In this document: positions 53,303 through 63,056 of the stretch, piece by piece
Position numbering within the stretch: position 1 is the first letter of the stretch
Layout of the letters: each line of letters opens with the position of its first letter
From: Faecalibacterium sp. I3-3-33
Lineage (GTDB): Bacteria; Bacillota; Clostridia; Oscillospirales; Ruminococcaceae
Assembly: GCF_023347295.1 (NCBI RefSeq)
Contig: NZ_CP094469.1
Coordinates: 2,604,001 to 2,668,000, forward strand
Direction: 5' to 3'
DNA length: 64,000 bases
Notes under the pieces: model-generated
The model's input: only the letters and a program-made list of their open reading frames with translations
What the model was told of the DNA's origin: nothing
Database searches by the model: none
Program-made: the position numbers and the translations under genes

Positions 53303-54582
53303 TATAACATTACCCGCAGGGTGAACTGCCCGTCCTTGGCGGCAAAGCTGGTCAGGCCGCCGTACCGCTCCGAGATGGCGCAGATGCTGCGCACTCCAAG
53401 CCCGTGGCCGGTGCGGTCGGTGACCGGGATGCCCTCCCGGAACTGCACGTCTGGCAGACAGCTGTTGGTGATCTGCAAAAACAGCTTGTGCCCCTTTTCG
53501 TGTCCGATGGTCTCGATAAAAGCCCCCTGCCCCGCTTCGCGGCAGCGCACGGCGGCGTGCAGGGCGTTTTCCAGCGCATTGGAAAGCAGTACGCACAGGT
53601 CGCTCTCCGAGACCGGCAGCGCCTGCGAGATGCCCGCCTGCACGGTGAACTGCACCCCGGCCTTGGCGGCGCGGTCTGCAAAGGCGGAAAAGATCAGGTT
53701 CGCCGCTTCGTTCTCGCAGTATGCGGTCACCTTGCCGGCCTCGATCTCGCTGCACACGCTGCGGATGTAGCCCAGCGCCTGTTCGGTGCGGCCGTTCTCG
53801 ATGCAGCCCGCCAGAAACTGCATGTGGTGGCGCAGGTCGTGGCGGTAGGTACTGGCGCGCTGCTGGGAAAGGCGCAGCGCCTCGATCTCGCGCATGGCCT
53901 GCGTGACCTGCAGATTCAAGCTGGTCTGTAACTGCTCCATCTGGATGCGCTGCCGCTCCACCCGGGAGGCGCGCAAAATGGAGCATAGAAAGGCCGCGCA
54001 GCACACAAAGAACATGAACTCCACCGCCGCCGGGTTTGCCTCGGACAAAAGGCTGGTGTAGACATGGGTGATGTAATCAAAAAGATAGCCCACCAGCGGC
54101 ACAACGCCAAACTGGCACTGCACCGAGGCCGGGTAGTGGGAAAGCTGCCGCATGGAGGGCGCAAGGAACCGGATGAACAACAGCAGCAGCGGCAGGGTGA
54201 ACAGCAGCTCTGCCACCGGCTGCACCAGCGGATGCTGCGGGAAGAACAGCGCTACCGCCAGCGCCGCCCAGCGCCGCACCTGACAGCACAAATAAGCCGT
54301 GAGTACTGCCACCAGCGGCCAGACCTTCTGCCCGCTGAGCAGCACCAGCACGACATACAGCGGCAGATGGGTGATAAGCGGGTAAAGATACTTGGCAGCC
54401 GTGGGGCTGGCACCAAAGTAGAACATCCCCTGCAGCGCCAGCAGCCCGGCGGTGCAGCCTGCCAGCGCCCAGCGCTTTTTGCCCGTCCAGCGGATGGGGC
54501 AGAACGCCGCACTGAGCAGGATGCCGAAGATGCCCACCGCTGCGCCGTCCAGCAGCTCCAGCAGTGCCCCCGGGGCGGTCAC
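53302..54582 (-). CDS. Agr-type sensor histidine kinase (GHKL)
   Basis: Begins at GTG (54582), overlapping the response regulator stop (GTGA). 426 residues: six to seven membrane helices (1-200), then a cytoplasmic kinase with H-box YRHDLRHHMQFLAG, N-box LLSNALENALHAA and G-box GHGLGVRSI. This architecture is that of AgrC/ComD-like kinases that sense peptides. Cotranscribed after its LytTR partner. No AgrB or AgrD-like gene is adjacent, so the signal is unknown. Confidence 0.88.
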   Translation of the reverse strand: MTAPGALLELLDGAAVGIFGILLSAAFCPIRWTGKKRWALAGCTAGLLALQGMFYFGASPTAAKYLYPLITHLPLYVVLVLLSGQKVWPLVAVLTAYLCCQVRRWAALAVALFFPQHPLVQPVAELLFTLPLLLLFIRFLAPSMRQLSHYPASVQCQFGVVPLVGYLFDYITHVYTSLLSEANPAAVEFMFFVCCAAFLCSILRASRVERQRIQMEQLQTSLNLQVTQAMREIEALRLSQQRASTYRHDLRHHMQFLAGCIENGRTEQALGYIRSVCSEIEAGKVTAYCENEAANLIFSAFADRAAKAGVQFTVQAGISQALPVSESDLCVLLSNALENALHAAVRCREAGQGAFIETIGHEKGHKLFLQITNSCLPDVQFREGIPVTDRTGHGLGVRSICAISERYGGLTSFAAKDGQFTLRVML

Positions 54583-55313
54583 AGGACGACCTTCTTTCCC
54601 GCAAAGGAGTACTCCAGATACTGGTCCCGCACGGCGGTAAAGCGCCCGTGGGGCAGCGGCACCTCGGCAAGGCTTTCCATGGTGATGCTCTTGGCGGTGA
54701 TGTTCTGGATGTACTCCATGTTTACCAGATAGGAACGGTGCGGGCGCAGAAAGCCCGGGTAATCTGCCAGCTGCCGTGCCAGCTCATCCATGCTGCCGCT
54801 GCTCTCGATGACGGTGCCGTCCAGCAGATGGAACACCAGCGTGCGCCCCTGCACCTCACAGTATTCCAGACTGTCCAGCGTAATACGGGTCACGCCGCTT
54901 TTGCAGCGCAGGATCAGGCTGTGCTGGGTGTGCTTGCGGCACTCAGCCAGCACGGCATCGGTAAGGTGGAAAAAGCTGTCCTTCCAGATGGGTTTGAGCT
55001 GGTAGTAGTACGCACCTACCACATAGGACTGTACGGCAAATTCCGACGAAGAAGTGACAAAGATGATCTGCACCGCCGTGTCGTACCGGCGGATCTCCCG
55101 GGCGGCGTTGATGCCGTTGATGCCGGGCATGAGTACATCTAAAAACAGCACGTCAAAGCGCACCCCGGCCTCGATATCTGCCAGAAGCTCCATGGGTTTT
55201 GTATAGGGAGTCAGCTCCAGCTGCACCCCCCGCAGGGTGCGGTACTGCTCCAGAAAATCCTGCATCTGATGCAGCAAAGCGGCATCATCATCACAGAAAG
55301 CGATCCGGGTCAT
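54579..55313 (-). CDS. LytTR-family response regulator
   Basis: The ATG at 55313, after GGAAAGGA, starts the receiver: TRIAFCDDDAALL; a TTG at 55337 would add eight residues. Receiver 1-120 with phosphoacceptor in VLFLDVLMPGING and Lys in QLKPIW; LytTR DNA-binding domain about 135-240 (ITLDSLEYCEVQGRTLVF, FLRPHRSYLVNMEYI). Such proteins bind pairs of about 9-bp direct repeats. Pairs with the following GHKL kinase. The region upstream to glpK (330 bases) carries the glpK promoter and leader. Confidence 0.9.
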   Translation of the reverse strand: MTRIAFCDDDAALLHQMQDFLEQYRTLRGVQLELTPYTKPMELLADIEAGVRFDVLFLDVLMPGINGINAAREIRRYDTAVQIIFVTSSSEFAVQSYVVGAYYYQLKPIWKDSFFHLTDAVLAECRKHTQHSLILRCKSGVTRITLDSLEYCEVQGRTLVFHLLDGTVIESSGSMDELARQLADYPGFLRPHRSYLVNMEYIQNITAKSITMESLAEVPLPHGRFTAVRDQYLEYSFAGKKVVL

Positions 55314-55504
55314 AGCAAAGAAATCCTTTCCGAACAAAAAAGTCTACCCCTTAACGATACCACATCCGCGCCGTTTCGTCACGTCTTTTTCGCAAATTTG
55401 CAAGCTTTTTACATCCCCGGCAGCTGCATTGCACCCCTATTCGGCAGAGTGTTCAACGGCGGGGCGGTTCCCTTGTGCAGAACCTCCAAAAATCGCGCTG
55501 AAGC

Positions 55505-55533
55505 TTGTATTTTACCTGCGGAGCGTGTACAAT
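55505..55533 (+). promoter_or_regulatory. promoter of glpK
   Basis: -35 TTGTAT (55505-55510), 17-base spacer, -10 TACAAT (55528-55533). Confidence 0.65.
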
Positions 55534-55562
55534 AAGCACAGAATATGTTTGCGCAGAGCAGG

Positions 55563-55609
55563 AGAGCGACAGACAGAGCAGATAGCTTTGTTTGGTGCGC
55601 TCTTTTTTG
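55563..55609 (+). promoter_or_regulatory. terminator in the glpK leader, candidate antitermination site
   Basis: Stem made of AGAGCG / CGCTCT and CAGACAGAGC / GCTTTGTTTG (10 pairs with G-U), loop AGATA, followed by TTTTTTG. It lies between the promoter and glpK. In Bacillus, GlpP antiterminates similar leader terminators of glycerol genes; the same logic is inferred here. A second palindrome CTCAAGCTTGAG follows at 55617-55628. Confidence 0.6.
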
Positions 55610-55627
55610 TTTTGCGCTCAAGCTTGA

Positions 55628-57148
<1,521 letters not shown>

Positions 57149-57181
57149 GGCAAGAAAGCTTTTGACCGCATAACAGTATAA

Positions 57182-57230
57182 TACCCCCGGCAGGCTGCCA
57201 CCGTGATGGTGATAGTCTGCCGGGGGTTCG
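57182..57230. terminator. terminator between glpK and the HipA-like gene, bidirectional
   Basis: Outer arms ACCCCCGGCAG / CTGCCGGGGGT around an inner structure containing GCCACC and GGTGAT. The inner 33 bases (57189-57221) recur at 58958-58990. Confidence 0.7.
57189..57221 (+). repeat. 33-base hairpin repeat, copy 1
   Basis: Matches 58958-58990 at 28 of 33 positions in the same orientation; conserved blocks GGCAGG, TGCCACC, ATGGTGATA and CTGCC. Confidence 0.6.
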
Positions 57231-58310
57231 TTATGCCAGTATTTTATCCAGCTGGAATTGCAGGATGCTGTCCATCCGCTCCAGCCGTTCCGGGTCGATG
57301 GAGAGCACGGGGTGGCCGGTAAAATGGAACGCCCGCAGCTTTTCCAGATCGGCGCGGATGCTGTCGGTCAGAAGTCCGCGCGCTGTTGCAATAAAATCAG
57401 TGCCAAGCCGCGGAGAACAGTGCCGGATGCACCATTCCGTATTTTTCAGCTGGTCGTTGTCCAAATCAAACAGCAAGCTGCGGTTGTTATCAAAAACGGG
57501 TGCCATTTTTTGGACTTGCAGCGTGTCGTTCTCGAACAGGACACCAAAGTTTCCGCTGTGCCGGTCGGTATTCAGGATAAGTGCATCCAGAATGCACATC
57601 CGCCGGAAGGCGTCGCCGCTTCCAATGCCTTCAAAATAGTGCAGAAATCCGGCGATCGTCCGGTCTTTTGTCAGAACAGCGGCCTTGGCAAGGCCGTAGT
57701 GTTCGCTGGTGAAAAGGGCACACTTGGAGATCAGCTCCCCGTGGTGGAAACCGAGGTCATAGACTGCCGCTCCCGGGCAAAGCAGGACTGCCAGCTGAGA
57801 AGCCAGATACTCCGACACCGGTTCCATGCCGAATACGCTGCCGGTCTTATACAGCTGAATGGTGTTCTTCTCCCGCACCCAGCATTTGGCGTACTGCCCG
57901 TCTGTACTGAACTCCGGGGAGGTGGACGAGAAGCTCGTGCTGAACACAGAACCGTCAAAAGCAGCCTGCGAGATCATCTCGTTGAAAGGGTTCTGATAAA
58001 GAGAAACGTCCCTCCATTGCAGGTCGGCATCTGCTGCCCTGACCCAGAAGGTATCGTTCAGTGACAGCGCATGGGTCACATTCAAATAGCCCTCCAGTGT
58101 ATCGCAGCCGTATTCCTTCAGCAGCGCTGCAATGTGCGCCCGGTGCTTGGGCGCTTTGCGGCGCTCCAGAAAATCCGTCAGGTTCGTATAGCCGAAAGGC
58201 CGCTGCGCGGTGTACCAAAGATCTTCCTGTGCAGCGGTTTCCATGTATTCGTTCTGCTCGCAATGAAACGCAAGCCAGACGGTATCCTTGTTCAGCAGGA
58301 GATAGTGCAT
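57231..58310 (-). CDS. HipA-like kinase domain protein, no antitoxin partner seen
   Basis: The ATG at 58310 has AAAGGAG at 7 bases. 359 residues. The C-terminal half carries the HipA/PI4K-like kinase residues: LILNTDRHSGNFGVLF (catalytic Asp and Asn, about residue 245) and APVFDNNRSLLFD (metal-binding DFG-equivalent). The N-terminal half has no HipA_N/Couple_hipA motif I recognise, and there is no HipB-like helix-turn-helix gene beside it. This places it with stand-alone HipA-like proteins often found on mobile segments. Substrate unknown. Confidence 0.75.
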   Translation of the reverse strand: MHYLLLNKDTVWLAFHCEQNEYMETAAQEDLWYTAQRPFGYTNLTDFLERRKAPKHRAHIAALLKEYGCDTLEGYLNVTHALSLNDTFWVRAADADLQWRDVSLYQNPFNEMISQAAFDGSVFSTSFSSTSPEFSTDGQYAKCWVREKNTIQLYKTGSVFGMEPVSEYLASQLAVLLCPGAAVYDLGFHHGELISKCALFTSEHYGLAKAAVLTKDRTIAGFLHYFEGIGSGDAFRRMCILDALILNTDRHSGNFGVLFENDTLQVQKMAPVFDNNRSLLFDLDNDQLKNTEWCIRHCSPRLGTDFIATARGLLTDSIRADLEKLRAFHFTGHPVLSIDPERLERMDSILQFQLDKILA

Positions 58311-58492
58311 CACGAAGCTCCTTTCGGTCAAAAGATGTTGCTGTATCCTTATTATGGCATGGATATCCTTCTTGCCAAGGCGGTTTTTGGCGCGGAAAGC
58401 TTTTTGCAGATGGCGGGAACTTCACCTCGGATGCTCTTGTTGGGGCGTGCGGAGCCCCAAACCTTGCAGGGAACGAGTACGGTAAGCCGAAA
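58311..58492. other. gene-free spacer
   Basis: Contains open frames without ribosome binding sites on either strand and no clear hairpin. I see no recognisable gene; it may be a decayed coding remnant. Confidence 0.4.
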
Positions 58493-58882
58493 TCAATCAG
58501 TTTCTTTCAGCCTTTCGAACAGTTTGCGATCAGTTTTATAAATTCCTTGATAAGGCTGTTCAAGATAGTACTTTCCCCTGTCCTCATACGCAAAGATCGT
58601 AATTGTTCCTTTCTCAAGCCGGAAGTCAATCTTGATATAACTTTCCGCTTGCGGAAAGTCTTGAACGCTTTCCTTCTTAGTTGGTTCAGAACTGGAAATA
58701 TCGGCGATTACTTCACTTATCCAAGTTTTGTCTGAATGACTTACTGTGTTTTCTTCAGTAGTTATATCAATAGATGTAATCTTATCGGCTTGAGGCAGCG
58801 TAATGGGCGCTGCTTTTTTTCCACACGCAACTAAAGTCAGGATACAGGTAAGACACAAAAACAAAGAAAGAAATCTTTTCAT
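58493..58882 (-). CDS. small lipoprotein of unknown function
   Basis: The ATG at 58882 follows GGAGGT at 9 bases. 129 residues: lipoprotein signal KRFLSLFLCLTCILTLVACG (lipobox LVAC, Cys about 20), then PITLPQADKITSIDITTEE and a beta-rich domain ending in YQGIYKTDRKLFERL. It resembles short DUF-type lipoproteins of gut Clostridia that measure about 110 residues after the signal. Base composition is clearly more AT-rich than the neighbouring core genes, a sign of recent acquisition. It lies between the HipA-like gene and the recombinase. Confidence 0.75.
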   Translation of the reverse strand: MKRFLSLFLCLTCILTLVACGKKAAPITLPQADKITSIDITTEENTVSHSDKTWISEVIADISSSEPTKKESVQDFPQAESYIKIDFRLEKGTITIFAYEDRGKYYLEQPYQGIYKTDRKLFERLKETD

Positions 58883-58957
58883 AAGTATTGTTACCTCCAT
58901 AACTTCCAATTTACTGGGCTAAGCCGAGTATACCATACACTGTTAAAAATAGCAAAA

Positions 58958-58990
58958 GGCAGGATGCCACCCTCATGGTGATACCCTGCC
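58958..58990 (+). repeat. 33-base hairpin repeat, copy 2; probable terminator after the recombinase
   Basis: 28 of 33 positions match 57189-57221. The arms GGCAGG(G) / CCCTGCC can form a stem, and the minus strand continues with CTTTTGC. Confidence 0.6.
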
Positions 58991-59015
58991 TTTGCTTATT
59001 TTTGTTCTCGTCCTG

Positions 59016-60521
59016 TCACAACAAAAAATCCCCAGACCGAATGGTCTGGGGATTTGGTGGAGCATTGTCCACAGCACTCGAACCCAACACTTCCTCACGA
59101 GTGACCGTCTTAGCATCGTCTGTGAAGTTGAAATTGAGTACGATCCGGTCGTCAAAGACGTAGACCGAGTTGACAAAGGTATCAATGATCTGCCGCTGGT
59201 GTTCCATGTCTCTCATGTCACCCTTGCGGAATTTTTCAAACCAGAACCGCATCCATTCGCGGGTCAGGACGGGCTTTTTCAGCTCTTCTTCCAGAATGCT
59301 GGTGTTCAGAGCTTCTTTCCGGGCTTCCAGTTCGTCCAGCCGCTGCTTGGTGGTCGGGGTTAGGATACCCTGTTCAATGGCTTCCAGAAGATTTGCCAGC
59401 CGCTTCTCTGTATCCCGGAGTTGGTCTTTCAGGACAGGCAGCCGGGTGTTCTCCTTCTGCTGGGCTTCCATGACCAAATCTATCATCTGTTCGATGATTT
59501 CATCGCTGAAAATCACCTTAATGGCAGTGTCCACCACGAACCGCTCCAGAGGCTCCTTGCGGATGGCTTTCAGGTCGCAGTGCGCCTTGCCGTGGCGTTT
59601 GGCGTTGCCGCACTTGTAGTAATAGTAGGTGTTTCCCATGTGGCTGGTGCCGCTCTCGCCGCCCATGAGCGTACCGCACTTGCCGCAGAACAGTTTAGTG
59701 GTCAGCAGATAGCTCACATCCTCTTTCGCAGGGCGACCGTGGGCGATCTTGTTCTGCTCGAAACGTTGCTGCACCCGGTTGAACAAGTCCTCATCCACAA
59801 TGGCGGGAATGCCGCCCGGTGTCACGATGTCCTTATATCGGTATTCACCTATGTAACGGCGGTTCCGGAAAACCTGGAAGAAGCTGTTCTTTACGAACGG
59901 CTTCCCGGTGCGGGTGCGCAGCCCTCGCTCATTCAGGGATGCTGCGATTTTCTCGGCAGGCTCGCCGTTGGCGTACCGGGTGAAGATCTCCTGCACAATG
60001 GGAGCTGTCTCAGGGTCGATATGGTACAGCCTGTCCTCCTTGCCAATGGTGAAGCCCAGCGGAACGATCCCGCCGTTGTACTTGCACTGGAGTGCATTTT
60101 CGCGCTCACCGCGCGCTACTTTCAGGGCGAGTTCGGCGGAATAGTATTCCGCCATGCCAATCAGCATACTCTCCACCATAATGCCTTCAGGCCCCTGCGA
60201 GATGGGTTCCATGGCAGACACCAGATGGACACCGTTCTTCTCCAGCTGGTACTTGTAGTTCACGGCATCGTAGCGGTTCCGGGCAAAGCGGTCGAGCTTC
60301 CAGACCAGAACCACATCGAAAATTTTCTTTGCGCTGTCCTTAATCATCCTCTGGAAGTCCGGGCGGTCATCCGTCTTGGCAGAGTAGGCACGGTCGATGT
60401 AGGTGCCGACCACGGTGATACCGTTCTTCTCGGCGTAGTCCTTGCAGTCGCGCAGCTGCCCTTCAATGGACGCTTCGCGCTGGCTGTCGGAAGAATAGCG
60501 GGCGTAGATCACAGCAGTCAT
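59016..60521 (-). CDS. large serine recombinase (resolvase/invertase family)
   Basis: 501 residues. Catalytic resolvase domain (1-150) with YARYSSDSQREASIEGQ (the nucleophile Ser in YSSDSQ), VWKLDRFARNR; recombinase domain (about 155-260; LGFTIGKEDRL, ASLNERGLRTRTGKPF); zinc-ribbon (CGKCGTLMGGES, with later cysteines CGNAKRHGKAHC); and a C-terminal coiled coil (about 350-420). Such enzymes integrate or excise mobile elements or transpose without duplications. No other phage or conjugation genes are close. The final 10 codons form an intrinsic terminator. Confidence 0.93.
   Translation of the reverse strand: MTAVIYARYSSDSQREASIEGQLRDCKDYAEKNGITVVGTYIDRAYSAKTDDRPDFQRMIKDSAKKIFDVVLVWKLDRFARNRYDAVNYKYQLEKNGVHLVSAMEPISQGPEGIMVESMLIGMAEYYSAELALKVARGERENALQCKYNGGIVPLGFTIGKEDRLYHIDPETAPIVQEIFTRYANGEPAEKIAASLNERGLRTRTGKPFVKNSFFQVFRNRRYIGEYRYKDIVTPGGIPAIVDEDLFNRVQQRFEQNKIAHGRPAKEDVSYLLTTKLFCGKCGTLMGGESGTSHMGNTYYYYKCGNAKRHGKAHCDLKAIRKEPLERFVVDTAIKVIFSDEIIEQMIDLVMEAQQKENTRLPVLKDQLRDTEKRLANLLEAIEQGILTPTTKQRLDELEARKEALNTSILEEELKKPVLTREWMRFWFEKFRKGDMRDMEHQRQIIDTFVNSVYVFDDRIVLNFNFTDDAKTVTREEVLGSSAVDNAPPNPQTIRSGDFLL
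59020..59055 (-). terminator. terminator embedded in the 3' end of the recombinase gene
   Basis: Perfect 13-bp arms AAATCCCCAGACC / GGTCTGGGGATTT with a 4-nt loop, followed by TTTTTTG on the minus strand. The T tract ends only a few bases before the stop codon. Confidence 0.75.
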
Positions 60522-60586
60522 GGTTGCACCTCACTTTACACATCATTAAACGGCGAACGGTTCTTTCAAAATGTAGTTTCGTATAA

Positions 60587-60615
60587 TATATACCATGTTT
60601 TACAACGGTTTGCAA
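60587..60615 (-). promoter_or_regulatory. promoter of the recombinase gene
   Basis: Minus strand: -35 TTGCAA (60615-60610), 17-base spacer, -10 TATATA (60592-60587), in an AT-rich stretch. Confidence 0.5.
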
Positions 60616-60655
60616 TGGGAAAATCAACGAACAGCATTTAATTCTTTTCATAAAT

Positions 60656-60703
60656 CAGATGCCCACCGACCTATGCTTTTCGCCATAAGCTGGTGGGCAT
60701 CTG
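60656..60703 (-). terminator. terminator of the ABC exporter operon
   Basis: Perfect 12-bp arms CAGATGCCCACC / GGTGGGCATCTG, with a further inner stem (GCTTATGG / CATAGG), followed by ATTTATG on the minus strand. The T tract is poor. Confidence 0.6.
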
Positions 60704-60713
60704 TTGTTCTGGC

Positions 60714-63056
60714 TTATAATTCACTGATGGTTGCAGTAATGGGCTGCATGAGGATTCGCCTGACCGGGTTATATACTGCCAGCACCACCGCCGCCAGCAC
60801 GACTACGACAATCACGGCAAGACAGCCCCACGGCACCTGCCACGCTGCACCGAAATAATGGGTGATGAGCCGGGTATACAGCATCCGGTTCAGCACAAGA
60901 CCCAGCGCAATGCCCACCACAAGGCCGGACACTGCATAGGTGCCAGCTTCGGCAGAGACCATGCGTTTCAGCTGTGCATCATCCATCCCGATGGCACGCA
61001 GGATGCCATACTGCTTCATTCGTGCCGACACGCTCATGGAAATGCTGTTGATGATGTTCAGCAGGGAAATGCCGCCAATAATGGCAAGAAATCCATACAG
61101 TACGATCCGTGCCGCATAATAAGTCCCACGGTCCTGCCGGTTGCTTTCCCGCAAATCCTGCACAACGATCTGATCACTGGAAAAAGCCGCCAGCGCCAGC
61201 ACGGTCTCGTCATTGGCGGTGCGGTCCAGCTGCACCCCGATCATATTGTAATTCTGTTCTCCTGCTACACGGCGGAACAGCGTTTCAGGCGCAATAATGG
61301 TCACATCGTCCGGAAATATTCCCTGTGAGAATGCGCCCACGACCGTCAGCGGCACACCGTTCACCGTGATGGTATCCCCGACACGGATGGGGTTTGTTTT
61401 GTTGTACATCGTCATCACTTCATTGTCTGCACCGGAATTTTTTGCCATTCTTCCCTTGACCACCATGCTTTTGCTGGATTCCAGCATAAAGTCATCGTAC
61501 GAACAGAATGTGACCTGCTCGACATTGTTCCGGTCGCTGCTGGCAGGTACATGGACAAGACCCGTACAGCCCCATACACGTGCAACACCGGGCATCCTTC
61601 GCAACTGCTGCGCCATGGTATCCGGCAGCACCCGTTCGTTGTCATAACCGGTGTATATCACATCCGCCTGCCATGGTGCCAAACTTGGCAACAGCAGAGA
61701 AGCAAACTGCAAAATAACGATAAATCCCAGTGCAAGCACAATGCTTAATGCAAAGCTTGCGGTAATCAGGAACCAATTCTTTTTGCTTGCGGTGGCATGG
61801 TATATGCCCAGTGCAGTTTCAGTCCGACCGGAGCCAAGATTCGCTGCATGATGCACAACTGCCGCCTGTTCACTCCCGGAAGCCGCCGCCACAGGCGGGA
61901 CCTCTGCAGCCCGCTTGGCCGGAGCCTGTGCCGCCAGCAACACCGTTACTACGCCCACCACAACACCGGCGCACAGACCGCCCATACTCAACCGGAATAC
62001 TGGCGTTGTCGCAAACTCGCCGCCAATGCCGTACCGCAGTGCGCCGCACACCGCCCAACTGGAAAATGTCCCCAGAACAAGGCCGATCGGGACCGCAATC
62101 CTGCACCAGTTGAGTGCTTCCATCCGGACAAAATGAACGACCTGCTGTTTGCTCATTCCGAGACAGCGCATCATACCAAAGAACCGGGTGCGCTGCGCAA
62201 CATTGCTGTTCATGGTACCGGAGATCATCAGCACACCGGCAAGCAGCACCAGAGCAAACAGCACGCCCGCCATGCCGTACACCGTCCGGAACGCAGTGCT
62301 GTTGCTCTGTCCGGCAGAACCCATCACATTCAAATTTTCATGCACGGCATCCTCGCCATACTGCTGCTGTAGCTGCGGCAGAGCTTTTGCCGCCTTGGCA
62401 GCGCTGGTATACTGCAGATCGTACACAGTCTGCGGCAGAGCTTCTCCCTGCCCAGTCAGAAGCGATTCAAATGTCTCCTGCGGCAGATAAATATCCACCA
62501 GTGCAAATTGCATTTCGTAATAGCTTTCGTCCACACCGCCGATTCCAGTCACAGTCAGTGTCCGGTTCTGCCCGTCCGGCAGCTTCAGCATGACCGAATC
62601 TCCGATTGCCACACCAAAAATCCGGGCGGCACCTTTTCCAAGCAGCACCTCTCCGTCCTGTTCCGGAAAAGTCCCCTCAAAGGCTACGGAACGATTCACA
62701 AGCAGAAATTGCACATCACAACCGTAAAGAACCACCCGTTTTCCGTTCAGGCGGTAATCCTCTTCTCCGCCCTCATTGAACACCGCTCCTGCACCTGTGC
62801 ACACCACGTCCGGCTGCTGTGCCAGCTGTTCTGCCTGACTCTGTGTAATTCCAGCAATCTGTAAATGCCAACTGCCATCTTTTCCTGCTGCGCGATTCAT
62901 TTGGGTGCGCAGCATCATATCCGCTACACTGAAAATAGCACTGACCAGAAACACCGCAATGACGATGCACAAAATCGTCATGCGGTTCTGCCGTCTGCGT
63001 ACCTTGGCAGAAATCGGGATCAGGCTCAGATAGCTTTTCATTTCTGTGCTGCTCAT
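60714..63056 (-). CDS. ABC transporter permease of the MacB/FtsX (BceB-like) type
   Basis: The ATG at 63056 overlaps the ATPase stop codon (ATGA) and has GGGAGG upstream. 780 residues: helix at about 28-50, extracytoplasmic MacB_PCD-like domain (50-265), three helices (265-375), another helix (about 435-460), second large extracytoplasmic domain (460-650), and three C-terminal helices with the FtsX motif ARMKQYGILRAIGMDDAQLKRMV. A first copy of this motif is RFFGMMRCLGMSKQQVVHFV. Likely exports or resists antimicrobial peptides, or moves lipoproteins. Confidence 0.9.
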   Translation of the reverse strand: MSSTEMKSYLSLIPISAKVRRRQNRMTILCIVIAVFLVSAIFSVADMMLRTQMNRAAGKDGSWHLQIAGITQSQAEQLAQQPDVVCTGAGAVFNEGGEEDYRLNGKRVVLYGCDVQFLLVNRSVAFEGTFPEQDGEVLLGKGAARIFGVAIGDSVMLKLPDGQNRTLTVTGIGGVDESYYEMQFALVDIYLPQETFESLLTGQGEALPQTVYDLQYTSAAKAAKALPQLQQQYGEDAVHENLNVMGSAGQSNSTAFRTVYGMAGVLFALVLLAGVLMISGTMNSNVAQRTRFFGMMRCLGMSKQQVVHFVRMEALNWCRIAVPIGLVLGTFSSWAVCGALRYGIGGEFATTPVFRLSMGGLCAGVVVGVVTVLLAAQAPAKRAAEVPPVAAASGSEQAAVVHHAANLGSGRTETALGIYHATASKKNWFLITASFALSIVLALGFIVILQFASLLLPSLAPWQADVIYTGYDNERVLPDTMAQQLRRMPGVARVWGCTGLVHVPASSDRNNVEQVTFCSYDDFMLESSKSMVVKGRMAKNSGADNEVMTMYNKTNPIRVGDTITVNGVPLTVVGAFSQGIFPDDVTIIAPETLFRRVAGEQNYNMIGVQLDRTANDETVLALAAFSSDQIVVQDLRESNRQDRGTYYAARIVLYGFLAIIGGISLLNIINSISMSVSARMKQYGILRAIGMDDAQLKRMVSAEAGTYAVSGLVVGIALGLVLNRMLYTRLITHYFGAAWQVPWGCLAVIVVVVLAAVVLAVYNPVRRILMQPITATISEL

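Noticed and set aside
58311..58492. Possible gene fragment between the HipA-like and lipoprotein genes
   Set aside because: Several overlapping frames are open but none has a start site or a motif I can name.
59085..59115. TTCGAGTGC followed by CTCCACCA on the minus strand near the end of the recombinase gene, resembling a tRNA 3' end
   Set aside because: The would-be T-stem does not pair and no acceptor, D or anticodon arms lie upstream; the bases are explained by the recombinase coding frame.
59016..60521. Prophage or integrative element around the serine recombinase
   Set aside because: No structural, replication or conjugation genes within the window; only the recombinase and two small accessory genes.
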